The translations under genes and the position numbers were made by a program. From Microbacterium yannicii PS01 (GTDB taxonomy: Bacteria; Actinomycetota; Actinomycetes; Actinomycetales; Microbacteriaceae), in the NCBI RefSeq assembly GCF_000304335.1, contig NZ_CAJF01000027.1, positions 1 through 59,231 of the forward strand: DNA of 59,231 bases. Reading direction: 5' to 3'. How positions within the stretch are numbered: position 1 is the first letter of the stretch; each line of letters starts with the position of its first letter. The notes under the pieces are model-generated. The model had not been told where the DNA came from. It worked only from the letters and a program-made list of their open reading frames with translations, and did not search any database. This document shows positions 1 through 10,419 of this stretch, piece after piece.

Positions 1-1
1 T

Positions 2-1207
2 TATGCCCCGCGCGATGGCGACCGCAAGCCGTACGCCAAGCGCGACGGCGATAGGCCGTACGTCAAGCGCGACGGCGATCGCAAGCCCTACGAGAAGCGT
101 GAAGGGGACCGGTACGCCTCGGCGCGCGGACCGCGTCCGACGCGTGGCGGCGCCGACCGTCCCGATCGCGCTGTTCGCGACGGCGAGATCCGCTCTGTGC
201 GGCCCCGCCACGACGATCCCGTGATCCCCGATGACGTGACGCCGAAGGACCTGCACCCGAGCGCGCGAAACGAGCTGAAGACGCTCAGCAAGGAGAACGC
301 CGATCAGGTCGCCCGGCATCTGGCGATGGCGTCGCAGCTGATCGATGAAGACCCGGAGCTGGCCCACCGTCATGCAGTGTCGGCATCGCGCCGCGCCGGC
401 CGCATCGCGGTGGTGCGCGAGACGCTCGCCATCACCGCGTACGCGACCGGCGACTTCGCCCTCGCCGTCCGCGAGCTGCGCACCTACCGACGCATCTCGG
501 GCAACGATGACCAGATCGCGCTCCTCGTCGACAGTGAGCGAGGCGTCGGCCGGCCGGATCGCGCCCTCGAGGCGGGGCGCTCGGTCGACCGCGCGACGCT
601 TCCGACGTCGGTGCGGGTCGAGCTCGCGATCGCCATGTCGGGCGCACGTCTCGACCTCGGCGAGCCGGAACGGGCCCTCCTGGAACTCGACATCCCCGAA
701 CTCGATCCCCACCGGGCCTTCGAATGGAGCCCCGCACTCTTCGCCGCGCGCGCGACCGTGCTCGAGGAACTCGGGCGGGACGACGAAGCGGCACAGTGGA
801 GCCAGCGTGCGATCGTCGCCGCCGACGCCATCGACGCCGCCACCGGCGCCGGCGACCTCGAGACCGTCTTCGTCGAGGAGGTCTTCGAGGAGCACGACGA
901 GGAAGACGCGCCGCCGATCGGCGAGTCAGAAGACGACGACGCGCTCTCCGACGACGTCCCTGCCGATGTCGAAGCGGATGACGACGCCGCGTATGCCGAG
1001 CCCGACGAGTCGCCCGCACGCCAATCGAACGAGCCGGACATGCCCGCGGAGCCCGCTCCATCGGTGGCGGACGAGGTCGCCGAGATCCTGATCGAAGCCG
1101 GTGTGGACGACGCCCCCGGTGCCGAAGACGAGGACGCTCGCTCCCACGCACCGGGCTCCGAAGACGCCGCGAACGCCGAGGAGTCGCCGGAAGAGGCCGG
1201 CCGCTGA
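2..1207 (+). CDS. TPR-like protein with repetitive basic N-terminus and acidic tail (5' partial)
   Basis: The reading frame is open from the left edge, so the start lies outside the window and 401 residues are visible. The first ~35 residues are a degenerate repeat of about ten residues (R-D-G-D-R-K-P-Y-x-K). Residues ~66-285 are alanine/leucine-rich helical sequence resembling TPR pairs. The last ~110 residues are Asp/Glu-rich and look disordered. Position just upstream of the HAD phosphatase and tlyA matches the mycobacterial Rv1691 locus, a TPR-like protein of unknown role. The stop TGA overlaps the next start (TGATG), so translation is probably coupled. Function unknown; possibly a protein- or nucleic-acid-binding scaffold (inference). 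Confidence 0.75.
   Translation, partial: YAPRDGDRKPYAKRDGDRPYVKRDGDRKPYEKREGDRYASARGPRPTRGGADRPDRAVRDGEIRSVRPRHDDPVIPDDVTPKDLHPSARNELKTLSKENADQVARHLAMASQLIDEDPELAHRHAVSASRRAGRIAVVRETLAITAYATGDFALAVRELRTYRRISGNDDQIALLVDSERGVGRPDRALEAGRSVDRATLPTSVRVELAIAMSGARLDLGEPERALLELDIPELDPHRAFEWSPALFAARATVLEELGRDDEAAQWSQRAIVAADAIDAATGAGDLETVFVEEVFEEHDEEDAPPIGESEDDDALSDDVPADVEADDDAAYAEPDESPARQSNEPDMPAEPAPSVADEVAEILIEAGVDDAPGAEDEDARSHAPGSEDAANAEESPEEAGR
13..110 (+). repeat. In-frame ~30-bp tandem repeat encoding RDGDRKPYxK
   Basis: Three successive units of 30, 27 and 30 bases encode RDGDRKPYAK, RDGDRPYVK and RDGDRKPYEK, followed by a degraded REGDRY unit. The array is cut by the window edge, so its real copy number is unknown. 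Confidence 0.75.
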
Positions 1208-2244
1208 TGGCGCTTTTCGGACGGCGGTCGGTGACGGCCGCACCGCTGGACGGTGTCGATGTGGTGCTCGCCGACCTCGACGGGGTGGTGTACGCCGGCG
1301 CCGGCGCGTTGCCCCACGCGGTCGAGAGCCTCAACGGTGCGCGCGACGGTCGGACGCTCGCGTACATCACGAACAACGCCTCTCGGACGGATGCCTCGGT
1401 GGCGAGCCATCTCACCGAACTCGGGCTGCCTACCCGGCCGCATGATGTGGTGACCAGCCCTCAGGCGGCGATGCGGCTCCTGGCGTCCCGCATCCCGGCC
1501 GGGTCCACGGTCCTCGTCGTGGGCGGCGACGGACTGGTGGTCGAGGTGGAGAAGGCGGGGTTCGCGGTCACTCGCAGCGCCGATGACGCCCCTGCTGCGG
1601 TCGTGCAGGGATTCGCGCCCGAGGTGGGCTGGACTCAGCTGGCTGAAGCGGCGTTCGCGCTCAAGGTGCCCGAGGAGGAGGGCGGCATCCCCTGGATCGC
1701 GACGAACACCGACTGGACGATCCCGCAGTCCCGCGGCATCGCGCCGGGCAACGGGACGCTCGTGTCAGCCGTCCACACGGCGGTCGGGCGGCTGGCGACG
1801 GTCGCGGGCAAGCCCGAGGTGCCGATCTTCCAAGAGGCGGTCTCGCGCTTTCAGGCGCAGCATCCCCTCTTCCTCGGGGACCGCCTCGACACCGACATCC
1901 TCGGCGCAAGCCGTGCCGGCATCGAGTCCGCGCTGGTGCTCACCGGGATCGACCGGCCCAAGCACGTCCTCGCCGCTCCCGAGGGGTCGCGGCCGACGTA
2001 CATCCTGGGCGATCTGCGTGAGCTGCACGAGCCGTACCCGGAGGTGCGCGTAGCCGACTGTGTGGCGACCGTGCGCGGCGCGCGGGTGCAGATCGACGGC
2101 CCGGACGTGCGCATCCTCAGCGAAGGCGACCGTCCGGTCGACCTCGTGCGTGCGGGAGCGGCCGCGATCTGGTCCACCGGCCGCGCCATCTACGGCTTTC
2201 GGATCCCGGAGCGTCTCTACGCAGATCCCTTTCACCGGCCCTGA
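1207..2244 (+). CDS. HAD-IIA family hydrolase (probable glycerol-3-phosphate phosphatase)
   Basis: A 345-residue NagD-type HAD phosphatase. Motif I is DLDGVVYAG (residues ~23-31) with the nucleophilic Asp first. Motif II is TNNASRTD near residue 55, the lysine motif is in GKPEVPIFQEA, and motif III is GDRLDTDILGA near residue 225. The last ~70 residues form an extra C-terminal segment typical of the actinobacterial members. The M. tuberculosis gene at the same place, Rv1692, is a glycerol-3-phosphate phosphatase acting in phospholipid recycling; assigning that substrate here rests on synteny. The ATG overlaps the upstream TGA by one base. Confidence 0.87.
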   Translation: MALFGRRSVTAAPLDGVDVVLADLDGVVYAGAGALPHAVESLNGARDGRTLAYITNNASRTDASVASHLTELGLPTRPHDVVTSPQAAMRLLASRIPAGSTVLVVGGDGLVVEVEKAGFAVTRSADDAPAAVVQGFAPEVGWTQLAEAAFALKVPEEEGGIPWIATNTDWTIPQSRGIAPGNGTLVSAVHTAVGRLATVAGKPEVPIFQEAVSRFQAQHPLFLGDRLDTDILGASRAGIESALVLTGIDRPKHVLAAPEGSRPTYILGDLRELHEPYPEVRVADCVATVRGARVQIDGPDVRILSEGDRPVDLVRAGAAAIWSTGRAIYGFRIPERLYADPFHRP

Positions 2245-2271
2245 TCTCCGGGTCGACCGCGGCGGCAGCCG

Positions 2272-2277
2272 TATCCT
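2272..2277 (+). promoter_or_regulatory. -10 box TATCCT, leaderless start
   Basis: TATCCT is followed by exactly 7 bases and then the ATG at 2285. This is the leaderless arrangement seen throughout the window. It would give tlyA and its downstream neighbours an internal promoter. Confidence 0.6.
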
Positions 2278-2284
2278 GGGGGGC

Positions 2285-2467
2285 ATGGATGAGCGCCGTG
2301 AGACCGACTTCGACCCCGGCGATCTGCTGTCCACGCTCGAGGTGATCGAGGCGCAACCCCTCGCGACCCGCGCGCAGGCGTACGACTCGCTGCACGACAC
2401 GCTGTCCCGCCGCCTCGAGGCGGCCCCCACCGGGACTCCGACGCGCGGCTCCGGCCCGGCGTCATGA
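2285..2467 (+). CDS. Small conserved hypothetical protein upstream of tlyA
   Basis: A 60-residue protein beginning MDERRETDFDPGDLLSTLEV, with a predicted helix containing Leu-Ala-Thr-Arg-Ala-Gln followed by a Pro/Gly-rich tail. A small protein of this size lies at the same position in mycobacteria (Rv1693). The ATG is 7 bases after TATCCT, and the stop overlaps the tlyA start as ATGA. The overlap and conserved position support it as real. It may mainly serve translational coupling to tlyA; no domain or function is recognisable. Confidence 0.65.
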   Translation: MDERRETDFDPGDLLSTLEVIEAQPLATRAQAYDSLHDTLSRRLEAAPTGTPTRGSGPAS

Positions 2468-3258
2468 CGGCACGCCTCGATGCCGCGCTGGCTGCTCGAG
2501 GACTCGCGCGATCCCGCACGCATGCGGCCAGCCTGATCGCGGAGGGGCGCGTGAGCGTCGACGGCCGCCCCGTCGTGAAGGCCTCGACCCCGGTCACCGA
2601 TGCCAGCGCGATCGAGGTGAGCGGTGCCGACCACTATGTCAGCCGCGCGGCTCACAAGCTGCTGGCCGCGCTCGACGCCTTCGCGGTGGACGTGAGCGGG
2701 CGCGTCGCCCTCGACATGGGCGCGTCGACCGGCGGGTTCACCCAGGTGCTGCGGGAACGTGGCGCTGAGCCGGTGATCGCGGTGGATGTCGGCCACGACC
2801 AGCTCGCGGCATCCATCGCCGGCGACACGGGTGTGGTCTCCATCGAAGGCCTGAACGTCCGATACATGACGCCGTCGTCCCTGGCGGAGGCCAGCGGCGT
2901 GGACGCGCCGCCGTCGGTCATCACCGGCGACCTCTCCTTCATCTCGCTGACCCACGTCCTTCCGGCCGCGCGCGAGGTCGCGGCGGGCGACGCGGACCTC
3001 GTGCTGCTCATCAAGCCGCAGTTCGAGGTCGGCAGGACGGCGGTCAAGGGCGGCCTCGTGACGAACCCGACGCTGCGCGCTGATGCGGTGTCGACGGTGC
3101 TCTGGGCGGCGTGGGATCTCGGGCTGGGCACGTGCGGCCTCATCGCGTCGCCCATCGCCGGAACGCACGGCAACCGCGAATACGTCGTGCACCTGGCGGT
3201 CGGCCGCGGATCCATGCCGGAGCGCTGGCGCGACGAGGTCGACGCCCTGACGGCGTGA
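2464..3258 (+). CDS. tlyA: TlyA family rRNA 2'-O-methyltransferase
   Basis: A 264-residue protein with an N-terminal S4 RNA-binding domain (residues ~4-60) and a FtsJ/RrmJ-type methyltransferase domain. The SAM motif is DMGASTGGFTQVL near residue 80. Catalytic-tetrad candidates are the Lys in RAAHKLL, the Asp in ITGDLSFISL and the Lys in LLIKPQFEVG. TlyA enzymes methylate ribose 2'-O positions in 16S and 23S rRNA helices at the subunit interface, and their loss gives capreomycin resistance. Length and position between the HAD gene and NAD kinase match the mycobacterial locus. Coupled to the preceding small gene by an ATGA overlap. Confidence 0.93.
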   Translation: MTARLDAALAARGLARSRTHAASLIAEGRVSVDGRPVVKASTPVTDASAIEVSGADHYVSRAAHKLLAALDAFAVDVSGRVALDMGASTGGFTQVLRERGAEPVIAVDVGHDQLAASIAGDTGVVSIEGLNVRYMTPSSLAEASGVDAPPSVITGDLSFISLTHVLPAAREVAAGDADLVLLIKPQFEVGRTAVKGGLVTNPTLRADAVSTVLWAAWDLGLGTCGLIASPIAGTHGNREYVVHLAVGRGSMPERWRDEVDALTA

Positions 3259-3343
3259 GATCGCCGGCCACGGTGTCGATGACCCGACCGCGAGGGTGAT
3301 CGGACAGAATGGGGGAGCACGTGAACCGACTGGCGGGGAGCCG

Positions 3344-4366
3344 ATGAACAACGCCGACGCACGCGACGACCTCGCTCAGCGCAGCATCCTGGTCGTCGCG
3401 CACGCCCATCGCGACGACACGGTGATCGCAGCGGAACGTGTCGTCGCCGCACTGCGTGGGGCGGGCGCTCGCCCCGTGCTGGCGCCCGACGATCGAGCCG
3501 AGCTGGCTGCCGTCCGCGCGTCATTCGCGGACGTCGCCGCCCTCGGTGAGGATGTGGCCGTCGAAGACGTCGAACTGGCGATCGTGCTCGGCGGTGACGG
3601 CACCATCCTGCGTGCGGCGGAGCTCGTTCGCGAGGGGACCGCGCCGGTCCTGGGCATCAACATGGGCCACGTCGGGTTCCTCGCCGAGATCGAGCGCGAC
3701 GACATGGACGAAGCCGTGGGCCGCGTGATCGACCGTGACTACGAGGTCGAGGAGCGCCTCGCTCTGCAGGTGCGCGTCAAGGACACCGTGGACTCCGTGA
3801 TCTACGAGACCTGGGCCCTGAACGAGGCCACGGTCGAGAAGGCCAGCCGTGAACGAATGCTCGAGGTGGTGATCGAGGTCGATGGGCGTCCGCTGTCGAG
3901 CTTCGGCTGCGACGGCGTCGTGATCTCAACGCCGACCGGATCGACGGCCTACAACTTCTCCGCCGGAGGACCGGTCATCTGGCCGACCGTTCAGGCGATC
4001 TCGGTGGTGCCGCTCTCGGCGCACGCGCTGTTCGCCAAGCCGCTCGTGGTCGGTCCTGAGCACGCGGTGGCGATCGAGGTGCTCGAGCACACCAACGGCA
4101 CCGGGATCCTCTGGTGCGACGGGCGGAGGTCGCACGATCTTCCGCCGGGAGCCCGCGTGGTGGTGCGACGCTCAGAGCACCCGGTCCGGCTGGCGCGCCT
4201 GCACCCGGCGCAGTTCACCGACCGCCTGGTGCGCAAGTTCCGCCTCCCCGTCGAGGGCTGGAGGGGTCCGGCAGCGATCACCGGCGTGCTGCCGCTGCTG
4301 CGGACGGACTCCCCGATCGCCCGAGATGAGGCGACCGCCATCCGCGACGCGGAGGTTGCTCCGTGA
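3344..4366 (+). CDS. nadK: NAD kinase
   Basis: A 340-residue ATP-NAD kinase making NADP from NAD. Motifs visible are GGDGTILRA (residues ~76-84), the NE motif in ALNEATVEK, and GSTAYNFSAGGP in the C-terminal beta-rich half. I chose the ATG at 3344, which follows a GGCGGGGAG ribosome-binding site. A GTG 48 bases upstream is in frame, but its sequence looks like a leader. It sits between tlyA and recN, as in most actinobacteria, and its stop overlaps the recN start (GTGA). Confidence 0.93.
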   Translation: MNNADARDDLAQRSILVVAHAHRDDTVIAAERVVAALRGAGARPVLAPDDRAELAAVRASFADVAALGEDVAVEDVELAIVLGGDGTILRAAELVREGTAPVLGINMGHVGFLAEIERDDMDEAVGRVIDRDYEVEERLALQVRVKDTVDSVIYETWALNEATVEKASRERMLEVVIEVDGRPLSSFGCDGVVISTPTGSTAYNFSAGGPVIWPTVQAISVVPLSAHALFAKPLVVGPEHAVAIEVLEHTNGTGILWCDGRRSHDLPPGARVVVRRSEHPVRLARLHPAQFTDRLVRKFRLPVEGWRGPAAITGVLPLLRTDSPIARDEATAIRDAEVAP

Positions 4367-6054
4367 TCGAAGAGATGCGCCTGCGCGATCTGGGCGTCAT
4401 CGCAGAGGCGACGCTGCCCATCGGGCCGGGATTCACCGCCATCACCGGCGAGACCGGCGCGGGCAAGACGATGGTCGTCACCGGGCTGGGGCTTCTTCTC
4501 GGTCAGCGGGCCGACTCGGGCGCCGTGCGCGCAGGAGCGGCCCAGGCGACGGTGGACGGGGTCTGGATCGTGCCAGAGGACGGGCCGGTCGCCGACCGGG
4601 TGCGGGAAGCGGGCGGCGATGTCGAGCCGCTCGGCGACGGCAGCGCCGAGCTCTTCGTCGGCCGGTCGATCTCCAGCGAAGGTCGCGGCCGTGCATCAGT
4701 GGGCGGTCGCTCCGCCCCAGCCGGTGTGCTGGCCGACCTCGCCGACGAGCTCGTCGTCGTGCACGGTCAGTCCGATCAGCTGCGACTGCGCTCGGCCGCC
4801 GCTCAGCGGGACGCGCTCGATCGATTCGGCGGTGAGCCGGTGCGCACGGCGCGCGACGAGTACCGCCGTGCCTTCGAGCGCTGGCGGGAGGCGGACCGCG
4901 AGCTCACGCAGCTCGCCGCCGATCGGGATGCACGCGCGAGCGAGGCCGACGAGCTGCGCACGCAGCTGGCCGACATCGAGCAGGCCGGGCCGCAGCCCGG
5001 CGAGGACGTCGAGCTGACCCAGCGCGCCGAGCGCCTCGCCAACGCGGAGGAGCTTCGCCTCGCCGCCGCCTCGGCGCACGAGGCACTGTCGGGCGAGGGT
5101 GACGGCCCTGACGCGAGCGCGCTGCTCGCCGAGGCCCGTCGTTCCCTGGAGCGCGTCGACGACCCGGTCCTCGAGGACCTCGCCGGCCAGGTCGCCGACC
5201 TGGGTTATCGCACGGCCGACATCGCGGCTGCTCTGGCGGGCTACCTGGCCGACCTCGACGAGACGGGGCCTCACGAGCTGGCCGCGGTCGAGGAGCGCCG
5301 CTCGGTCCTGGCCGGACTGGTGCGCGCTCACGGCTCGCTGGACGCGGCGCTCGACCTTCTCGAGACCGGGTCGAGCCGCCTGGCCGAACTCGAGGACGAC
5401 TCAGAGCGCATCGAGCGTCTCACCGCGGAGCGGGATGCCGCGGCATCCGCTCTCGACGACACCGCGGCCGTGCTGACCCGCGCCCGCACCGAGGCTGCCG
5501 GCAGGCTCGGCACGGCGGTGACCACCGAGTTGCGCGCCCTCGCGATGCCCGACGCGCGCCTGGAGGTGTCGGTAAGCCCCGGCGCCGCATCGGCGGCGGG
5601 ACGCGACGACGTCGCGATCCTTCTTTCTCCCCACCCCGGCGCCGAGCCCCGCGCGGTCTCGAAGGGCGCGAGCGGCGGTGAGCTCAGCCGGGTCATGCTC
5701 GCCATCGAGGTCGTCATCGCCGGGGTCGACCCGGTGCCGACCTTCGTCTTCGACGAGGTGGACGCGGGCATCGGCGGCGCGGCCGCCATCGAGGTGGGGC
5801 GCCGCCTGGCCCGGCTCTCTCACTCGTCGCAGGTGATCGCCGTCACCCATCTCGCGCAGGTGGCCGCGTTCGCGACCAACCATCTGAGCGTGGTCAAGGC
5901 CAACGACGGATCGGTCACCGCTTCGGACGTCCGCCGTCTGGACGGCCCGCAGCGCGAGGCCGAGATGGCGCGCCTGCTCTCCGGAATGCCCGATTCGGAA
6001 GCCGCGCTGACTCACGCACGTGAGTTGCTCAGCCTTCGCAGCGAAGTCCACTGA
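4363..6054 (+). CDS. recN: DNA repair protein RecN
   Basis: A 563-residue SMC-like ATPase for double-strand-break repair. Walker A is GETGAGKT (residues ~29-36). The middle is a long coiled coil rich in Ala, Glu and Arg. The C-terminal part has a signature-like GASGGELSR and Walker B in TFVFDEVDAGIGG. Length is normal for the family. GTG start overlapping the nadK stop implies coupling. In mycobacteria two genes (Rv1697, Rv1698) separate recN from pyrG; here pyrG follows after 14 bases. Confidence 0.95.
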   Translation: MIEEMRLRDLGVIAEATLPIGPGFTAITGETGAGKTMVVTGLGLLLGQRADSGAVRAGAAQATVDGVWIVPEDGPVADRVREAGGDVEPLGDGSAELFVGRSISSEGRGRASVGGRSAPAGVLADLADELVVVHGQSDQLRLRSAAAQRDALDRFGGEPVRTARDEYRRAFERWREADRELTQLAADRDARASEADELRTQLADIEQAGPQPGEDVELTQRAERLANAEELRLAAASAHEALSGEGDGPDASALLAEARRSLERVDDPVLEDLAGQVADLGYRTADIAAALAGYLADLDETGPHELAAVEERRSVLAGLVRAHGSLDAALDLLETGSSRLAELEDDSERIERLTAERDAAASALDDTAAVLTRARTEAAGRLGTAVTTELRALAMPDARLEVSVSPGAASAAGRDDVAILLSPHPGAEPRAVSKGASGGELSRVMLAIEVVIAGVDPVPTFVFDEVDAGIGGAAAIEVGRRLARLSHSSQVIAVTHLAQVAAFATNHLSVVKANDGSVTASDVRRLDGPQREAEMARLLSGMPDSEAALTHARELLSLRSEVH

Positions 6055-6060
6055 TAGGAT
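6055..6060 (+). promoter_or_regulatory. -10 box TAGGAT for pyrG, abutting the recN stop
   Basis: TAGGAT begins on the base after the recN TGA (6052-6054) and ends 8 bases before the pyrG GTG at 6069. Transcription would start at or within a few bases of the start codon, so pyrG is probably leaderless. Confidence 0.6.
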
Positions 6061-6062
6061 AA

Positions 6063-8422
<2,360 letters not shown>

Positions 8423-8461
8423 CGTGATCATCGCTGAGCCGGCTTCGGCGGTCTGCCCGGC

Positions 8462-9406
8462 ATGAACGTCGAGCGAGCGGTGGACTCGTATCTGCGGCAC
8501 GTCTCGATCGAACGGGGACTGTCGGAGAACACCGTCGCCGCGTACCGGCGCGACCTGGCCTCATACGGTTCGTGGCTGAGCGAGCAGGGGATCGACGACA
8601 CATCCGCGATCACCGCCACCCTCGTGGCGAGCTTCGTCGCCGACCGGGCGGCGGTGCGACCGCCCATCGCGGCCTCCTCGCTGGCGAGGCTGCAGTCGTC
8701 GGTGCGTGGTCTGCACCGTTTCCTCGCCCGGGAGGGCGTCGAGGCCGCGGATCCCTCGACCAACCTGCGGCCGCCGAAACAGCCGCGTCGGCTGCCCAAG
8801 GCTCTCACGATCGACCAGGTCGAGCAGCTCCTGGACGCCTCCGGCCCGGCGCCCTCGACGACGGACGCCCCTGAGTCGACGCCCGCATCGGGGAACGTGA
8901 CGAGTCTGCGAGATCGCGCGCTGCTCGAGCTGCTGTACGCGACGGGCGCGCGGGTGTCGGAGATCGTGCAGCTGGACGTCGACGACGTCTCGCACGGCGA
9001 CGTGCTGCGCGTGCGGGGCAAGGGGTCGAAGGAGCGCATCGTCCCCGTCGGGTCGTACGCGCGCGCTGCGGTCGACGCTTATCTCACCCGCGCGCGGCCT
9101 GAGCTCTCGCGGCGCGGCCGAGCGACCCCGAGACTGTTCCTCGGCGCCCGCGGGGCCCCGCTCTCGCGGCAGAGCGCATGGCTCGTCATCCGCTCCGCTG
9201 CCGAGCGTGCTGAGCTGAGCGCACACGTGTCGCCGCACACGCTGCGACACTCCTTCGCGACGCACCTCCTGCAGGGCGGCGCCGACGTGCGCGTCGTGCA
9301 GGAGCTGCTGGGACACGCGTCGGTGGCGACCACTCAGATCTACACCTACGTCTCGGTCGACGCGCTGCGCGACGTGTACGCCACGTCGCATCCGCGCGCG
9401 CGATGA
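8462..9406 (+). CDS. xerD: Site-specific tyrosine recombinase XerD
   Basis: A 314-residue tyrosine recombinase resolving chromosome dimers with XerC at dif. The N-terminal core-binding SAM-like domain begins [19 protein letters not shown]. In the catalytic domain I see Arg in ATGARVSEI, Lys in [21 protein letters not shown] and the Tyr nucleophile in TTQIYTYV. A Ser/Thr/Pro-rich linker of about 18 residues before the catalytic domain (residues ~129-146) is slightly longer than usual. Position after pyrG and the Nudix gene is the same as mycobacterial xerD. Confidence 0.93.
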   Translation: MNVERAVDSYLRHVSIERGLSENTVAAYRRDLASYGSWLSEQGIDDTSAITATLVASFVADRAAVRPPIAASSLARLQSSVRGLHRFLAREGVEAADPSTNLRPPKQPRRLPKALTIDQVEQLLDASGPAPSTTDAPESTPASGNVTSLRDRALLELLYATGARVSEIVQLDVDDVSHGDVLRVRGKGSKERIVPVGSYARAAVDAYLTRARPELSRRGRATPRLFLGARGAPLSRQSAWLVIRSAAERAELSAHVSPHTLRHSFATHLLQGGADVRVVQELLGHASVATTQIYTYVSVDALRDVYATSHPRAR

Positions 9407-9495
9407 GCGCCAGTCGATGCGGCGTCTCCGATTCGGCCGCGGTGCTGTTTCGGGCGGACGGCGGCTCGGTGCCGACTGAAACCCGTCGCGCCGAC

Positions 9496-9501
9496 TAATA
9501 T
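9496..9501 (+). promoter_or_regulatory. Probable -10 box TAATAT for the parA-scpAB operon
   Basis: TAATAT lies in the 122-base gap after xerD. About 27 bases further on, GAGGAAGCAGGAG provides a ribosome-binding site before the GTG at 9529, so this promoter has a leader, unlike most others here. No convincing -35 element is seen. Confidence 0.4.
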
Positions 9502-9528
9502 CGAGCGAGCACGAGGAAGCAGGAGCAC

Positions 9529-10419
9529 GTGGCTGAGAGCAGGACGAAGACCAGGTCGGCGAGGGCCTCGGAGTCGGAGGTCCCCATCGGGCCGACGGGG
9601 CGTCCGTATCAGGGCTTCGCCACGCCGCCGAAGCTCGACGGCCACGGTCCCGCCCGGATCATCTCGCTGTGCAACCAGAAGGGCGGCGTCGGCAAGACGA
9701 CGACGACCATCAATCTCGCGGCGGCACTCGCCGGGTACGGGCGCAAAGTGCTCGCCGTCGATTTCGACCCGCAGGGCGCGCTGTCGGCCGGGCTCGGCAT
9801 CCAGACCCACGAGATCCCGACGATCTACGACCTGCTGCTGGACGGCAAGGCCGATCCGCGCCAGGTCATCGTGCAGACGCGTGTCGAGAACCTCGACCTG
9901 CTGCCCGCGAACATCGACCTGTCGGCGGCCGAGGTGCACCTGGTCAACGAGGTGGCGCGCGAGCAGACGCTCTCGCGAGTGCTGCGCAAGGTCGCGCAGG
10001 ACTACGACGTCATCCTCGTGGACTGCCAGCCCTCGCTGGGACTCCTGACGGTGAACGCACTGACCGCCAGTCACGGCGTCATCATCCCGCTGGAGTGCGA
10101 GTTCTTCGCGCTGCGCGGTGTCGCGCTGCTCATCGAGACGATCGACAAGGTGCGCGACCGGCTGAACCCCACGATCGCCCTCGACGGTGTTCTCGCCACG
10201 ATGTACGACCCGCGCACGCTGCATTCGCGCGAGGTGCTCGAGCGCGTAGTCGACGCCTTCGGCGACGACGTGCTCGAGACGGTCATCGGCCGGACCGTCA
10301 AGTTCCCGGATGCCTCGGTCTCGGGCATGCCGATCACCGATTTCGCGCCCGAGCACGCCGCCGCGCAGGCCTATCTGCGACTGGCGCGAGAGCTGGTCGC
10401 CCGTGGCGCCGTCGCCTGA
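9529..10419 (+). CDS. ParA family ATPase upstream of scpAB
   Basis: A 296-residue ParA/Soj ATPase. It has a deviant Walker [20 protein letters not shown] (residues ~49-67), Walker A' VDFDPQGALSAGLG, and Walker B ILVDCQPSLGLLTVNAL. The first ~40 residues are a basic, Pro/Gly-containing extension. No ParB or parS cluster lies nearby. The gene instead heads the scpA-scpB operon, as Rv1708 does in mycobacteria, so a role linked to condensin loading or segregation is plausible but inferred. GTG start after AGGAAGCAGGAG. Its last 17 bases overlap scpA. Confidence 0.88.
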   Translation: MAESRTKTRSARASESEVPIGPTGRPYQGFATPPKLDGHGPARIISLCNQKGGVGKTTTTINLAAALAGYGRKVLAVDFDPQGALSAGLGIQTHEIPTIYDLLLDGKADPRQVIVQTRVENLDLLPANIDLSAAEVHLVNEVAREQTLSRVLRKVAQDYDVILVDCQPSLGLLTVNALTASHGVIIPLECEFFALRGVALLIETIDKVRDRLNPTIALDGVLATMYDPRTLHSREVLERVVDAFGDDVLETVIGRTVKFPDASVSGMPITDFAPEHAAAQAYLRLARELVARGAVA

